Shown here: one piece after another, positions 13,874-22,353 of the stretch
Layout: the number at the start of each line of letters is the position of its first letter
Position numbering within the stretch: the stretch's first letter is position 1
Source of the DNA: Burkholderiales bacterium
GTDB lineage: Bacteria; Pseudomonadota; Gammaproteobacteria; Burkholderiales; Burkholderiaceae_C
Direction: 5' to 3'
Assembly: GCA_017302505.1 (NCBI GenBank)
Contig: JAFLDH010000013.1
Coordinates: 1 to 40,580 of the forward strand
DNA: 40,580 bases
Translations under genes and position numbers: made by a program
The notes under the pieces: model-generated
Told to the model about the DNA's origin: nothing
What the model saw: only the letters and a program-made list of their open reading frames with translations
Database searches by the model: none

Positions 13874-14811
13874 GCGTGCTCTTTCTCACCTTACCGACGC
13901 AGCCCAACGCAGTGCGGCTGCGTGTCTGGCGTGCGCTGAAGACGCTGGCCTGCGGGTCGATTCGAGATGGCGTCTATGTCCTGCCTGACTCCAAGAAGGC
14001 TCTCTTCGATCCCCTGGTGACTGAGGTCCGTGCCCATGGCGGCCAAGCCAGCGTGCTCGAGCTGTCCGCCTCCGACGAGGTCCAGCGGGCCGAGATCGTG
14101 GCACTGTTCGACCGCACGGAGGCCTACGGTCAGTGGCGCACGGAAGTGCAATCCGTGGCAGGCGCCTTGCCTGGGCTGCCCGAGACTGAAGCCCGTCGTC
14201 GTTGGCGCGCTGTTTCCGAGTCGCTGCAGGCACTCGTGGGCATCGACTACTACCCGGGTGCCGCCGCCGAGCAGGCACAGGCCGAACTCGATGCGCTGCG
14301 TGAAGCGCTCGATGCGCGCTTCTCACGCGGTGAACCGGCGGCACAGGCGCCGCACGGGATCCCGCGGCTGGACCCGCGCAAGTTCCAAGGCAAACGCTGG
14401 GCTACACGAGCGCGACCCTGGGTCGACCGCCTGGCTTGCGCCTGGCTGATCCGCCGCTTCATCGATACGGAAGCGCGCTTCGTCTGGCTGGCCGACCCCG
14501 CCGGGCCCACGCCCGCACCCCGCGGTGCATTGGGCTTCGACTACGACGGCGCGCGCTTCACGCACGTCGGCGCCCGCGTCAGCTTCGAGGTACTGGCCGC
14601 GAGCTTTGGCCTGGACGCGGACCCACGGCTGCAGCGCATCGCACGCGCCGTCCACTTCCTGGACATCGGCGGCATCCCGGTGCCCGAGGCGGCCGGCCTG
14701 GAGGCGGTGCTCGCCGGTCTGCGCGAGGTTCATGCCGATGACGATCAGCTGACCCTGGCGGCGGCGGCGGTCTTTGACGCCCTGCACGCCGCCCCTGGAG
14801 CCCCGGGATGA
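13867..14811 (+). CDS. chrB: Chromate-responsive regulator/resistance protein ChrB
   Basis: 314 residues with both ChrB domains. The N-terminal domain (about 1-150) begins WSVLFLTLPTQPNAVRLRVW and has the basic helix and GVYVLP typical of ChrB. The C-terminal domain (about 170-300) has RWATRARPWVDRLACAWLIR, then RFIDTEARFVWL, a GFDYDGARFTHVG strand and a helix HFLDIGGI. ChrB senses chromate and represses its own operon in the TnOtChr system. The stop overlaps the chrA start (ATGA), so translation is coupled. No classical Shine-Dalgarno is seen, and translation may start near the 5' end of the mRNA. Confidence 0.93.
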   Translation: MWSVLFLTLPTQPNAVRLRVWRALKTLACGSIRDGVYVLPDSKKALFDPLVTEVRAHGGQASVLELSASDEVQRAEIVALFDRTEAYGQWRTEVQSVAGALPGLPETEARRRWRAVSESLQALVGIDYYPGAAAEQAQAELDALREALDARFSRGEPAAQAPHGIPRLDPRKFQGKRWATRARPWVDRLACAWLIRRFIDTEARFVWLADPAGPTPAPRGALGFDYDGARFTHVGARVSFEVLAASFGLDADPRLQRIARAVHFLDIGGIPVPEAAGLEAVLAGLREVHADDDQLTLAAAAVFDALHAAPGAPG

Positions 14812-16199
14812 CAACCACCACAACGCCAGTGTCCGAAGCGTCGGCAGGCCATCCCGCCGCGCCGACCGCGCCTGCCTCGGTGAGCTTCGCCGAGGCCTTC
14901 CGCTTTTGGCTCAAGCTCGGCTTCATCAGCTTTGGCGGGCCGGCGGGCCAAATTGCGATCATGCACACCGAGCTGGTCGAGCGCCGCCGCTGGATCAGCG
15001 AGCAGCGATTCCTGCATGCCTTGAACTACTGCATGCTGCTGCCCGGCCCCGAGGCGCAGCAGCTCGCCACCTACATCGGCTGGTTGATGCACCGCACCTG
15101 GGGTGGCATCGTGGCCGGCGCGCTGTTCGTGCTGCCGTCCCTGTTTATCCTGATCGCGCTGTCGTGGGTCTACCTGCGCTTCGGTGACGTGCCGCTGGTC
15201 GCCGGCATCTTCTTCGGGCTCAAGCCAGCGGTGACGGCCCTGGTGCTGCATGCCGCCCACCGCATCGGCACGCGAGCATTGAAGAACCGCTGGATGTGGG
15301 GCATCGCTGCCGCGTCCTTCGTGGCGATCTTCGCTTTTGACACGCCGTTCCCGGCCATCGTGCTCGCAGCCGCGGTGTTCGGCCACTTCGGCGCACGCCG
15401 CTGGCCCCAGGTGTTCGCGCTGGGTGGCGGGCATGGCAGCGCTAAGGCCAGCTACGGGCCTGCGCTGATCGACGACCACACGCCGACGCCGATGCACGCG
15501 CGCTTCTCGCGCAGCCACTTGGCCAAGGTGCTGGGTCTCGGGCTCGGGCTGTGGCTGCTGGCGATGGCAGCCCTGGTCGCTCTCTATGGCCTACAGGGCA
15601 CGCTCACGCAGATGGGGTGGTTCTTCACTAAGGCCGCCTTGCTCACCTTTGGCGGTGCCTACGCGGTGCTGCCTTACGTGTACCAGGGTGCGGTCGAAAC
15701 GCACCAGTGGCTCAGCGGCCCGCAGATGATCGACGGGCTGGCGTTGGGTGAGACGACACCCGGCCCGCTGATCATGGTGGTGGCCTTCGTCGGTTTCGTC
15801 GGCGGCTGGCTGAAGCAGGTGTTCGGTCCTGAGGCATTGTTCCTCGGCGGCGCAGTGGCCGCCGCGGTGGTCACCTTCTTCACCTTCCTGCCGTCTTTCG
15901 TGTTCATCCTGGCGGGCGGCCCTGCGGTCGAGGCCACGCACGGCAAGCTGGGATTCACGGCACCACTGTCGGCGATCACGGCGGCGGTGGTCGGGGTGAT
16001 CCTGAACTTGGCCATGTTCTTTGCGTACCACGTGCTCTGGCCTCAGGGCTTCGACGGGCGCTTCGATGCACTCTCGGCCGTCATCACGGTCGCCGCCGCA
16101 GTGGCGCTGTTCCGGTTCAAGGTCGGCGTGATTCCGCTGCTTGGTGCCTGTGCAGGCATCGGTCTGTTGTCGACCTGGCTGCTGCCCTTGATCCGTTGA
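14808..16199 (+). CDS. chrA: Chromate efflux transporter ChrA (long, two-domain)
   Basis: 463 residues, the usual length for a long-chain CHR-family transporter that exports chromate through the inner membrane. The two homologous CHR halves are visible. The first has FWLKLGFISFGGPAGQIAIM and LPGPEAQQLATYIGWLMHR; the second has FFTKAALLTFGGAYAVLPYV and LALGETTPGPLIMVVAFVGF. Each carries the conserved FGGP/FGGA and PGP motifs and about five or six hydrophobic spans. The start overlaps chrB and the next gene begins 10 bases after the stop. Confidence 0.95.
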   Translation: MTTTTTPVSEASAGHPAAPTAPASVSFAEAFRFWLKLGFISFGGPAGQIAIMHTELVERRRWISEQRFLHALNYCMLLPGPEAQQLATYIGWLMHRTWGGIVAGALFVLPSLFILIALSWVYLRFGDVPLVAGIFFGLKPAVTALVLHAAHRIGTRALKNRWMWGIAAASFVAIFAFDTPFPAIVLAAAVFGHFGARRWPQVFALGGGHGSAKASYGPALIDDHTPTPMHARFSRSHLAKVLGLGLGLWLLAMAALVALYGLQGTLTQMGWFFTKAALLTFGGAYAVLPYVYQGAVETHQWLSGPQMIDGLALGETTPGPLIMVVAFVGFVGGWLKQVFGPEALFLGGAVAAAVVTFFTFLPSFVFILAGGPAVEATHGKLGFTAPLSAITAAVVGVILNLAMFFAYHVLWPQGFDGRFDALSAVITVAAAVALFRFKVGVIPLLGACAGIGLLSTWLLPLIR

Positions 16200-16209
16200 A
16201 GGAATTTCC

Positions 16210-17130
16210 ATGACTGCTCGCCTGCAAGACCTGCCCTTCGACCCGGCCGCGCTGAAGCGCCTGTCGCCGGCACTCATCAGCAGCCACCACCAGAACAACT
16301 ACGGTGGCGCGGTGAAGCGACTGAACGCCATCCGCCAGGACCTCGCGGCGATGCCTTTCGCCACGGCGGCTGGCTTCCAGCTGAACGGCCTGAAGCGCGA
16401 GGAGCTGATCGCGACGAACTCGATGCTCTTGCACGAGCTGTACTTCGCCAGCCTGGGCGGCGACGGCGTCACGATGGAGCCGGCAGCGAAGCTGATGCTG
16501 GAAGCCAGCTTCGGCAGCGTCGAGCGCTGGCGCGAAGAGTTCATCGCGATGGGCAAGGCCCTGGGCGGCGGGTCGGGCTGGGTGCTGCTGGTGTTCCAGC
16601 CGCGGGAGGGCACGTTGGTCAACCAGTGGGCCGCCGACCACACGCATGTGCTGGCGGGTGGCGTGCCGATCCTGGCGCTTGACATGTACGAACATGCCTA
16701 TCACATGGACTTCGGCGCGGCGGCGGGCGCCTACGTGGATGCCTTCATGGACAACATCGACTGGGCAGCCGTCTATGGGAGGTACCAGCAAGCGGTTCAC
16801 GCAGCCAGCGAGCCCTTCGGCGCGAATCAGGACGAGGTGGGCGACGCGCTGGTCTTCGACGTGCGCCGTGCCGGTGTGTTCGAGAAGGCGCGCACGATGA
16901 TCCCCGGCTCGCGCTGGTGCGACCCCACCCAGGTGCCCACCTGGGCCGCTGAGCTGCCGCGAGACCGCGAGCTGCTCGTGTACTGCGTCTACGGCCACGA
17001 GGTGGGCCGCGCCACGGCCCTGCGGTTGCAGGCTGCGGGATTGATTGCGCGCTACCTGATCGGGGGCATCGACGCCTGGCAGGCAGCGGGCAGGCCGCTG
17101 GTGGACAAGCCCGGGAGCCTTGCGCCATGA
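16210..17130 (+). CDS. Fe-type superoxide dismutase fused to a rhodanese (ChrC-ChrE)
   Basis: 306 residues. Residues 1-200 are an iron/manganese superoxide dismutase: SHHQNNYGG (first histidine ligand), the helix ELYFASLGGDG, GGGSGWVLLVF and DMYEHAYHMDFG, which carries the aspartate and last histidine ligands (usual form D-W/Y-E-H-A-Y). Residues about 205-300 are a rhodanese domain: ALVFDVRR, then the active loop LLVYCVYGHEVGRA with its cysteine, then GLIARYLIGGIDAWQAAG. In Cupriavidus-type chr clusters ChrC (SOD) and ChrE (rhodanese) are separate; here they are one chain. It likely removes superoxide made during chromate reduction and handles thiol or Cr-thiol adducts. A GGAATTT Shine-Dalgarno precedes the ATG. 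Confidence 0.92.
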   Translation: MTARLQDLPFDPAALKRLSPALISSHHQNNYGGAVKRLNAIRQDLAAMPFATAAGFQLNGLKREELIATNSMLLHELYFASLGGDGVTMEPAAKLMLEASFGSVERWREEFIAMGKALGGGSGWVLLVFQPREGTLVNQWAADHTHVLAGGVPILALDMYEHAYHMDFGAAAGAYVDAFMDNIDWAAVYGRYQQAVHAASEPFGANQDEVGDALVFDVRRAGVFEKARTMIPGSRWCDPTQVPTWAAELPRDRELLVYCVYGHEVGRATALRLQAAGLIARYLIGGIDAWQAAGRPLVDKPGSLAP

Positions 17131-18143
17131 CCGGCACCGCGCGTGTCGCGCTGCTGTATCCCGGCGACTGGGCCGCCCGCGACCGCGCAGACCCCGCAGC
17201 AAGCCGATTCGCGGCCTTGTTTGAAGCGCTGGCTGCCGCCGGCGTGAACGCCGAGCCGGCGGTCTATCACGACGACTTCGCCGACGAGGTGACGGCACAG
17301 TTGCGCCACGTGCAGGCCGTGCTGGTGTGGTGCAACCCCATCGAGGATGGCCGCCGCCGCGACCGGCTGGATGCGCTGCTGCGCGACTTGGCGCAGGCGG
17401 GTGTGTTCGTCAGCGCGCACCCGGATACGATTCAACGCCTGGGTACCAAGGACGTGCTGTTCGAAACCCGCGACCTGCCATTCGGCAGTGACGTTCACCG
17501 CATCGACAGCCTGGCGCAATTGGAGTCCGAGCTGCCGCAGCGGCTGCGGCGGGGCGCGCGAGTGCTCAAGCAGCACCGTGGCCACAGCGGCATCGGCGTG
17601 TGGCGCGTGGAAGCTTCCGGCGACGGCGCGCTGACCGTGCAGCACGCCCAGCGCGGCAGCACGCCGCAGCGCATGGACTTGCCAGCGCTGAAGGCGACGC
17701 TGGCGCCTTACTTCGAGCCGGAAGGCGGCGGTCACATGATCGACCAGGCCTGGCAGGCGCGGCTGCCCGAAGGTATGGTGCGCGCCTACCTGGTGGAAGA
17801 TCGCGTCACCGGCTTCGGCCTGCAGGCCGTGAACGCGCTGCACCCCGACGCGCCCACGCCAGGGCCTCGTCTGTACCACGGCCCTGAGCTGCCGGGCTTC
17901 CAGGACTTAAGGCAGCAACTGGAGTCGACCTGGGTCGCGCTGCTGCGCGAACGCGTCGGCCTGGCGCACGAACAACTGCCGCTGCTGTGGGACTGCGACT
18001 TCATGCTTGGCGATGCGCTTGTCGACGTTGCGCAGCGCTACGTGCTCTGCGAAATCAACGTCAGCAGCGTGTCGCCGTTCCCGCCGTCGTCGGTGGCACC
18101 GCTCGTGGCCGCGACGATCCGCAGACTGCGCCCGATGAATTGA
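17127..18143 (+). CDS. Cj0069-family ATP-grasp-like protein
   Basis: 338 residues; the start overlaps the previous stop (ATGA). The sequence has VLVWCNPIEDGRRRDRLDALL, GVFVSAHPDTIQRLGTKDVL, RVLKQHRGHSGIGVWRVE, then DCDFMLGD and YVLCEINVSSVSPFP. This is the Cj0069 family of ATP-grasp-related proteins, in which the lysine-rich strand and the E-I-N motif bind nucleotide and metal. The substrate is unknown. Placement inside a chromate operon suggests a role in making a peptide or thiol ligand, but that is an inference. The stop overlaps the next start as TGATG. Confidence 0.8.
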   Translation: MTGTARVALLYPGDWAARDRADPAASRFAALFEALAAAGVNAEPAVYHDDFADEVTAQLRHVQAVLVWCNPIEDGRRRDRLDALLRDLAQAGVFVSAHPDTIQRLGTKDVLFETRDLPFGSDVHRIDSLAQLESELPQRLRRGARVLKQHRGHSGIGVWRVEASGDGALTVQHAQRGSTPQRMDLPALKATLAPYFEPEGGGHMIDQAWQARLPEGMVRAYLVEDRVTGFGLQAVNALHPDAPTPGPRLYHGPELPGFQDLRQQLESTWVALLRERVGLAHEQLPLLWDCDFMLGDALVDVAQRYVLCEINVSSVSPFPPSSVAPLVAATIRRLRPMN

Positions 18144-19036
18144 TGAGGCGCGACCGGCCCTGCTCGAGCGTCCAGCCCGTCGTTGGCCTGGCCCTTTCGC
18201 TGGCCTTGCATGCGCTGGTGTTCACTCTGGCCTTCAAACCCTTCGGCGCACTCACGGTCAAGCCGAACCCACCGGCACACGAACAACGGGCCACGGTACT
18301 GGTCATCCGGCCGCCTGAGCCCGAAAAGTCCGCGCCGGAGCCCGCGCCTGCAGCCCCCAGGGCGGAGGGCTCCGCCTTGCCGCGCACGCCCAATCCGGCG
18401 CCGGAAGTTTTCGCACTGGTCGAGCCCGGCGCGCCGGTTGCGCCGCACGAACTTGCGTCGCTGGCTGCACCACCCGCACCAACGGCAGCGGAATGGGCCT
18501 TTGCCTCAACGTACAAGCTGAAGAACAGCAAGGCCTACCGCTACACCTGGGGCCAACAGGTCCGCAGCATGATGGGCACGGCGGTCGAGGGCCCCGACCA
18601 GGGCATGGTCCGGTTCCGGATCGAGATCGCGCCCGATGGCAGCTTGACGCGGCTCGACACGCTGTGGTCGACATCCGCTGTTGCCGAGCGACTGGCCCGT
18701 CAGGCCATCAACAGCATGCCGCAATGGCCGCCCACGCCGACCGGCAAGCCCTTGGTCTTCGAGAAGACCATCTCGTTCTCGCCATTTGCATCGGACGGTC
18801 CCCCGCTTTACAAGGACGACTGCCTGCCCGACCCGCCGGTTTTCAGCAATCCGTTTGCCTGGGATGGAACCTCAGCCCGGACGCCGGTCCAGGCCAAGCC
18901 ACCGGACAAGCCGGACCCCCAGGCACTGGAGGATTGCATCAAGCAACTGCCGCAGGATTCAATCGAGGCGGAAAGCGCACGCGACCAGCGTGTGATGGAC
19001 CAATGGGGATGGGGATCTAGCAGTGTCCGTCGATGA
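18143..19036 (+). CDS. TonB-like energy transducer protein
   Basis: 297 residues from ATG at 18143, which shares a base with the previous stop. One N-terminal membrane span (about 11-30, VGLALSLALHALVFTLAF) is followed by a proline- and alanine-rich periplasmic stretch (PPEPEKSAPEPAPAAP) and a TonB_C-like domain (QGMVRFRIEIAPDGSLTRLD, then AINSMPQWPPTP). These features fit TonB/TolA-type proteins that pass inner-membrane energy to outer-membrane receptors. ExbB/ExbD genes are not in the window. A TonB gene at the end of a chromate operon is unusual; it may be a passenger. C-terminal sequence after the TonB domain (about 240-297) is extra and unrecognised. Confidence 0.75.
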   Translation: MRRDRPCSSVQPVVGLALSLALHALVFTLAFKPFGALTVKPNPPAHEQRATVLVIRPPEPEKSAPEPAPAAPRAEGSALPRTPNPAPEVFALVEPGAPVAPHELASLAAPPAPTAAEWAFASTYKLKNSKAYRYTWGQQVRSMMGTAVEGPDQGMVRFRIEIAPDGSLTRLDTLWSTSAVAERLARQAINSMPQWPPTPTGKPLVFEKTISFSPFASDGPPLYKDDCLPDPPVFSNPFAWDGTSARTPVQAKPPDKPDPQALEDCIKQLPQDSIEAESARDQRVMDQWGWGSSSVRR

Positions 19037-19446
19037 CCAGTTGAAGTGGTTTCGCGCAATCAATTCGACTTGGTCTTCGAAGCCAGGCCTTGGCGCTGCC
19101 ACGCGGTGGACGTCTGCTTCTCGAACGAGTGAAATTCAGCAATGGGTCGAGACGTTGAGTCCGCCGAATGGAAGGCCGGTCGCTCGGTGCCCAGCTGATT
19201 GAAAGGCTGATGTCGGCATTGGTGGCGATCTGGCAATCCCGGCCAAGAGGAGCCGCTCGCGAAGGGCGGCTTCCTGTCACTCCACCCAGACATGCTGACG
19301 CTGGCGGCGCCGTGGAGTTGGCCCCCACCCGAAGGTAGGCACCTGCAACTTGGCACTCACAGGTAGGGCTTCGATTCGGACTTGCAATAGGGCAATTGCG
19401 ATGACGTGAAGTTCAATTGATCGACCTCGCGGCCGCTGCCGAAGGC
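19037..19446. other. Gap without a recognised gene
   Basis: 410 bases between convergent genes. No frame looks coding and I see no strong terminator. The base composition is mixed, in the style of decayed repeat DNA. Confidence 0.4.
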
Positions 19447-20844
19447 CTACCTGCCGCCCGCTCCCTGGGCCAGGAACTCCAGCACCGACACGGTGCCGAC
19501 CTTGGCCCCCAGCGGGATGGCGTCCAGGTCCACCTGGTAGTCCGGGTTGTGGTTGGAGTACGGCAACAGCTTACCCTGGGCCTGCGCCCTCTGAAAGTGT
19601 TCGGGCTTGGCCGAGCCCACGTACATGTACAGGTAGCGGCGCGTCTCGTTGTCGATGACCAAATGATGGAAGTCCTCGGACCCCATGACCTTGGGCACGT
19701 CGACGATGACGGCCTTCTCGCCCAGCAGAGACTGCAGAGCCGGCATCACCGTCTTGGCCATGCCCGGGTCGTTGGACAGCACCTTCGAGCCGCCCTTCAT
19801 CACCGTGGTGGGCTTCAGCTCGGCGGGCAGGCCGTAGGCCGAGGCGATCGACTGGTTGATGCTCTCGATGCCGTCGAGCATGCGCTTGCGGTCGGCCTCG
19901 TCGTACCAGCGCAGGTTGATCTTGACCAGCGCCGACGACGGGATGACGTTGTTGTCCGACCCCGCCTGGATGGAGCCCACCGTCAACACGGCGGCGTTCA
20001 GCGGGTCGATCGCGCGGCTGACGATGAACTGGTACTGCACCACGGCCGCCGCCGCCATGAGTACCGGGTCCTTGGTGAGGTGCGGCGCCGAGCCATGCCC
20101 GCCGATGCCGCGGAAGGTGACGTCCAGCTGGTCGGTGCCGGCGTTCACGTCGCCGGCCTTGAAAGCCACGACGCCGGTGGGCACCGGGCTGGTGTGCAGG
20201 CCCACCAGGTAATCGGGCTTGGGCACGCCGTGCCGGGTGTAGAGCCCGTCGCGCACCATCTCTGCCGCGCCCAGGATCTGCTCTTCGGCCGGCTGGGCCA
20301 CCAGCACCAGCGTGCCCTTCCAGTCGGCCTTGAGCGCGGCCATCGCCTTGGCCACCCCCAGCAGCCAGGTGACGTGCGCGTCGTGCCCGCACAGGTGCGC
20401 CACCGGCACCTCCACGCCCGACGCCAGCTTGACCCGCGCCTTGCTGGCATAGGGCAGGCCGGTGGCTTCCTCCACGGCATTGGCGTCCATGTCGGCGCGG
20501 AACATCACCACGGGCCCCGGGCCATTGCGCAGGATGCCCACCACGCCGGTCTTGCCGATGCCGGTCTTGACGTCGTAGCCCAGCGCCTGGAGCTCCTTCG
20601 CCACGATGGCGGCGGTGCGCGTTTCCATGAACCCGAGCTCGGGGTTCTGGTGGATGTCCTTGAAGATGGCCTGCAGGCGCGCGCTGTCGCTGTCCACCGT
20701 GTCGGTGACCTTCTTGACCACGGCGGCGGGCACCTTACTGCCCTGCGCGGGTGCCTGGGCGCAGACCGCGGCGCTCAGCGTGCAGGCGCTCAGGGCGGCG
20801 ATGAGCAGCGAGGTGATTCGGTCGCGGGGTGAGAACTGTCCCAA
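19447..20844 (-). CDS. Exported M20-family amidohydrolase/metallopeptidase
   Basis: 465 residues if it starts at TTG 20844, which has GGAG seven bases upstream and yields a proper signal peptide (SPRDRITSLLIAALSACTLSAAVCAQ). An ATG at 20901 is an alternative but has no ribosome site. The mature part is M20D-type: DIHQNPELGFMETRTAAIV, MFRADMDANAVEEATGLPY, AHLCGHDAHVTWLLGVAKAM (metal ligands), QPAEEQILGAAEMV (catalytic glutamate), a dimerisation insert with GIGGHGSAPH, and SEDFHHL near the end. These enzymes are aminoacylase or hippurate hydrolase-like zinc amidohydrolases acting on N-acyl amino acids. It is probably periplasmic. It stands alone on the minus strand. Confidence 0.88.
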   Translation of the reverse strand: MGQFSPRDRITSLLIAALSACTLSAAVCAQAPAQGSKVPAAVVKKVTDTVDSDSARLQAIFKDIHQNPELGFMETRTAAIVAKELQALGYDVKTGIGKTGVVGILRNGPGPVVMFRADMDANAVEEATGLPYASKARVKLASGVEVPVAHLCGHDAHVTWLLGVAKAMAALKADWKGTLVLVAQPAEEQILGAAEMVRDGLYTRHGVPKPDYLVGLHTSPVPTGVVAFKAGDVNAGTDQLDVTFRGIGGHGSAPHLTKDPVLMAAAAVVQYQFIVSRAIDPLNAAVLTVGSIQAGSDNNVIPSSALVKINLRWYDEADRKRMLDGIESINQSIASAYGLPAELKPTTVMKGGSKVLSNDPGMAKTVMPALQSLLGEKAVIVDVPKVMGSEDFHHLVIDNETRRYLYMYVGSAKPEHFQRAQAQGKLLPYSNHNPDYQVDLDAIPLGAKVGTVSVLEFLAQGAGGR

Positions 20845-21306
20845 GGGTGGCTCCTGCGGTGGCGTCTTGCTGAAGCGTAACGCTGACACGCCGTCTGGCA
20901 TTGCGGGCGGACTACAACCCTATGTGACTCATTGGAAGTCTCGGGCGGACGTTGACCAAGCTGGGACGAATGTATGGAGTTGGCCGAGTCCCGCCCTACG
21001 GAGCCTTGGCTGACAGCTGCCATTGGCCGAAGGGCAACGTCGTCGCCAGCAAAATCAAGGTCACCGGCGCAGGCTCGAACTTACGGACCCGGCCACAACC
21101 AGCCATAGAACAACGGTAGCTTCCGGCACTTCGATTGGCCCGATTGAGCGCATGCTCTGGACACGGGTGTGGCTTCCAAATCGCACGGTGTTCGTCTCCA
21201 GCTACCTTCGACGTATCCGCTTGAGTTCAGGCTCTTGGTCCGGCATCTACACGGGAGATACTGTCCGTGGCATCCTTGCTTCAAGTAAGCCCGTCGGAGA
21301 CCCAGC
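20845..21306. other. Intergenic region with divergent promoters
   Basis: Lies between the divergent M20 and adhP genes. I see no gene in it. It contains the second copy of the dispersed repeat (21075-21095) and a GGAGA Shine-Dalgarno for adhP. No clear promoter hexamers can be assigned. Confidence 0.4.
21075..21095. repeat. Dispersed repeat, copy 2
   Basis: TCGAACTTACGGACCCGGCCA, partner of 13733-13753; the last 13 bases are the same. Confidence 0.4.
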
Positions 21307-22329
21307 ATGGCCGAGATGATGAAAGCCGCCGTTGTGCATGAGTTTGGCAAGCCGCTTGTCATAGAGGACGTGCCCTTGCCCGAGGTGCCCGATGGCCAGT
21401 TGCTCGTCAAGGTGGTGGCCTCGGGCGTGTGCCACACCGACCTGCATGCGGCCAACGGCGACTGGCCGGTCAAGCCCAGCCTGCCGTTCATCCCCGGCCA
21501 TGAAGGCACCGGGTTCGTCGCCCGCGTGGGCCGCGGCGTCAAGCTCGCCAAGGAAGGTGACCGCGTCGGCGTGCCCTGGCTGCACACCGCATGCGGCCAT
21601 TGCGAGCACTGCATCACCGGGTGGGAGACGCTTTGCGACTCACAGCAGATGACCGGCTACAGCGTCAACGGCGGATACGCGGAGTACGCGCTGGCCGATC
21701 CCGGGTATGTCGGACGCCTGCCCGACGCGCTGGGCTTCGAGGCCGCCGCGCCAGTGCTGTGCGCTGGGGTCACCGTCTACAAGGGATTGAAGGTGCTGGA
21801 CTGCAAGCCAGGCGACTGGGTGGCGATCTCCGGCATCGGCGGGCTAGGGCACATGGCCGTGCAATACGCCAAGGCGATGGGCTTCCATGTCATCGCGGTC
21901 GACATCGCCGACGACAAGTTGAAGCTGGCCACGCAGCTTGGCGCCGACATGGTGGTCAACGCGGCGACTCAAGACGCGGTGGCAGAGGTTCAGAAGCATG
22001 TGCGCGGCGCACATGGCGTGCTGGTCACAGCGGTGTCGCGTGCGGCCTTTGCGCAGGGCATTGGCATGCTGCACAAGCGCGGCACGATGTCACTGGTGGG
22101 CCTGCCGCCGGGGGACTTCCCATTGCCGATCTTCGACGTGGTGCTGAACGCCAAGACAGTGCGTGGCTCGATCGTCGGGACGCGCGCCGACCTGATCGAG
22201 TCATTGGCCTTCGCGGGCGACGGCCTGGTCAAGTCGCACTACTCAACCGACCGACTGGACAACATCAACGCCATCTTTGATCGTATGAAGGCCGGCACGA
22301 TTGACGGGCGTGTGGTGATGACGCTGTAG
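21307..22329 (+). CDS. adhP: Zinc-dependent alcohol dehydrogenase AdhP
   Basis: 340 residues, the usual length. The catalytic zinc site is seen in ASGVCHTDLHAANGDWP and FIPGHEGTGFV. The structural zinc loop CGHCEHCITGWETLC has four cysteines. The NAD-binding Rossmann motif is GIGGLGHMAVQYA at about 172-184. The protein matches AdhP-type propanol-preferring, ethanol-active dehydrogenases that interconvert alcohols and aldehydes with NAD in the cytoplasm. GGAGA lies 6-10 bases before the ATG. It ends 24 bases from the convergent gene at 22354. Confidence 0.95.
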   Translation: MAEMMKAAVVHEFGKPLVIEDVPLPEVPDGQLLVKVVASGVCHTDLHAANGDWPVKPSLPFIPGHEGTGFVARVGRGVKLAKEGDRVGVPWLHTACGHCEHCITGWETLCDSQQMTGYSVNGGYAEYALADPGYVGRLPDALGFEAAAPVLCAGVTVYKGLKVLDCKPGDWVAISGIGGLGHMAVQYAKAMGFHVIAVDIADDKLKLATQLGADMVVNAATQDAVAEVQKHVRGAHGVLVTAVSRAAFAQGIGMLHKRGTMSLVGLPPGDFPLPIFDVVLNAKTVRGSIVGTRADLIESLAFAGDGLVKSHYSTDRLDNINAIFDRMKAGTIDGRVVMTL

Positions 22330-22353
22330 TCCAGGGTGGCTACCGTTTCACGA

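Noticed and set aside
21240..21306. Sigma-54 promoter for adhP
   Set aside because: TGGCATCCTTGC has the GG and GC elements too close together by about three bases.
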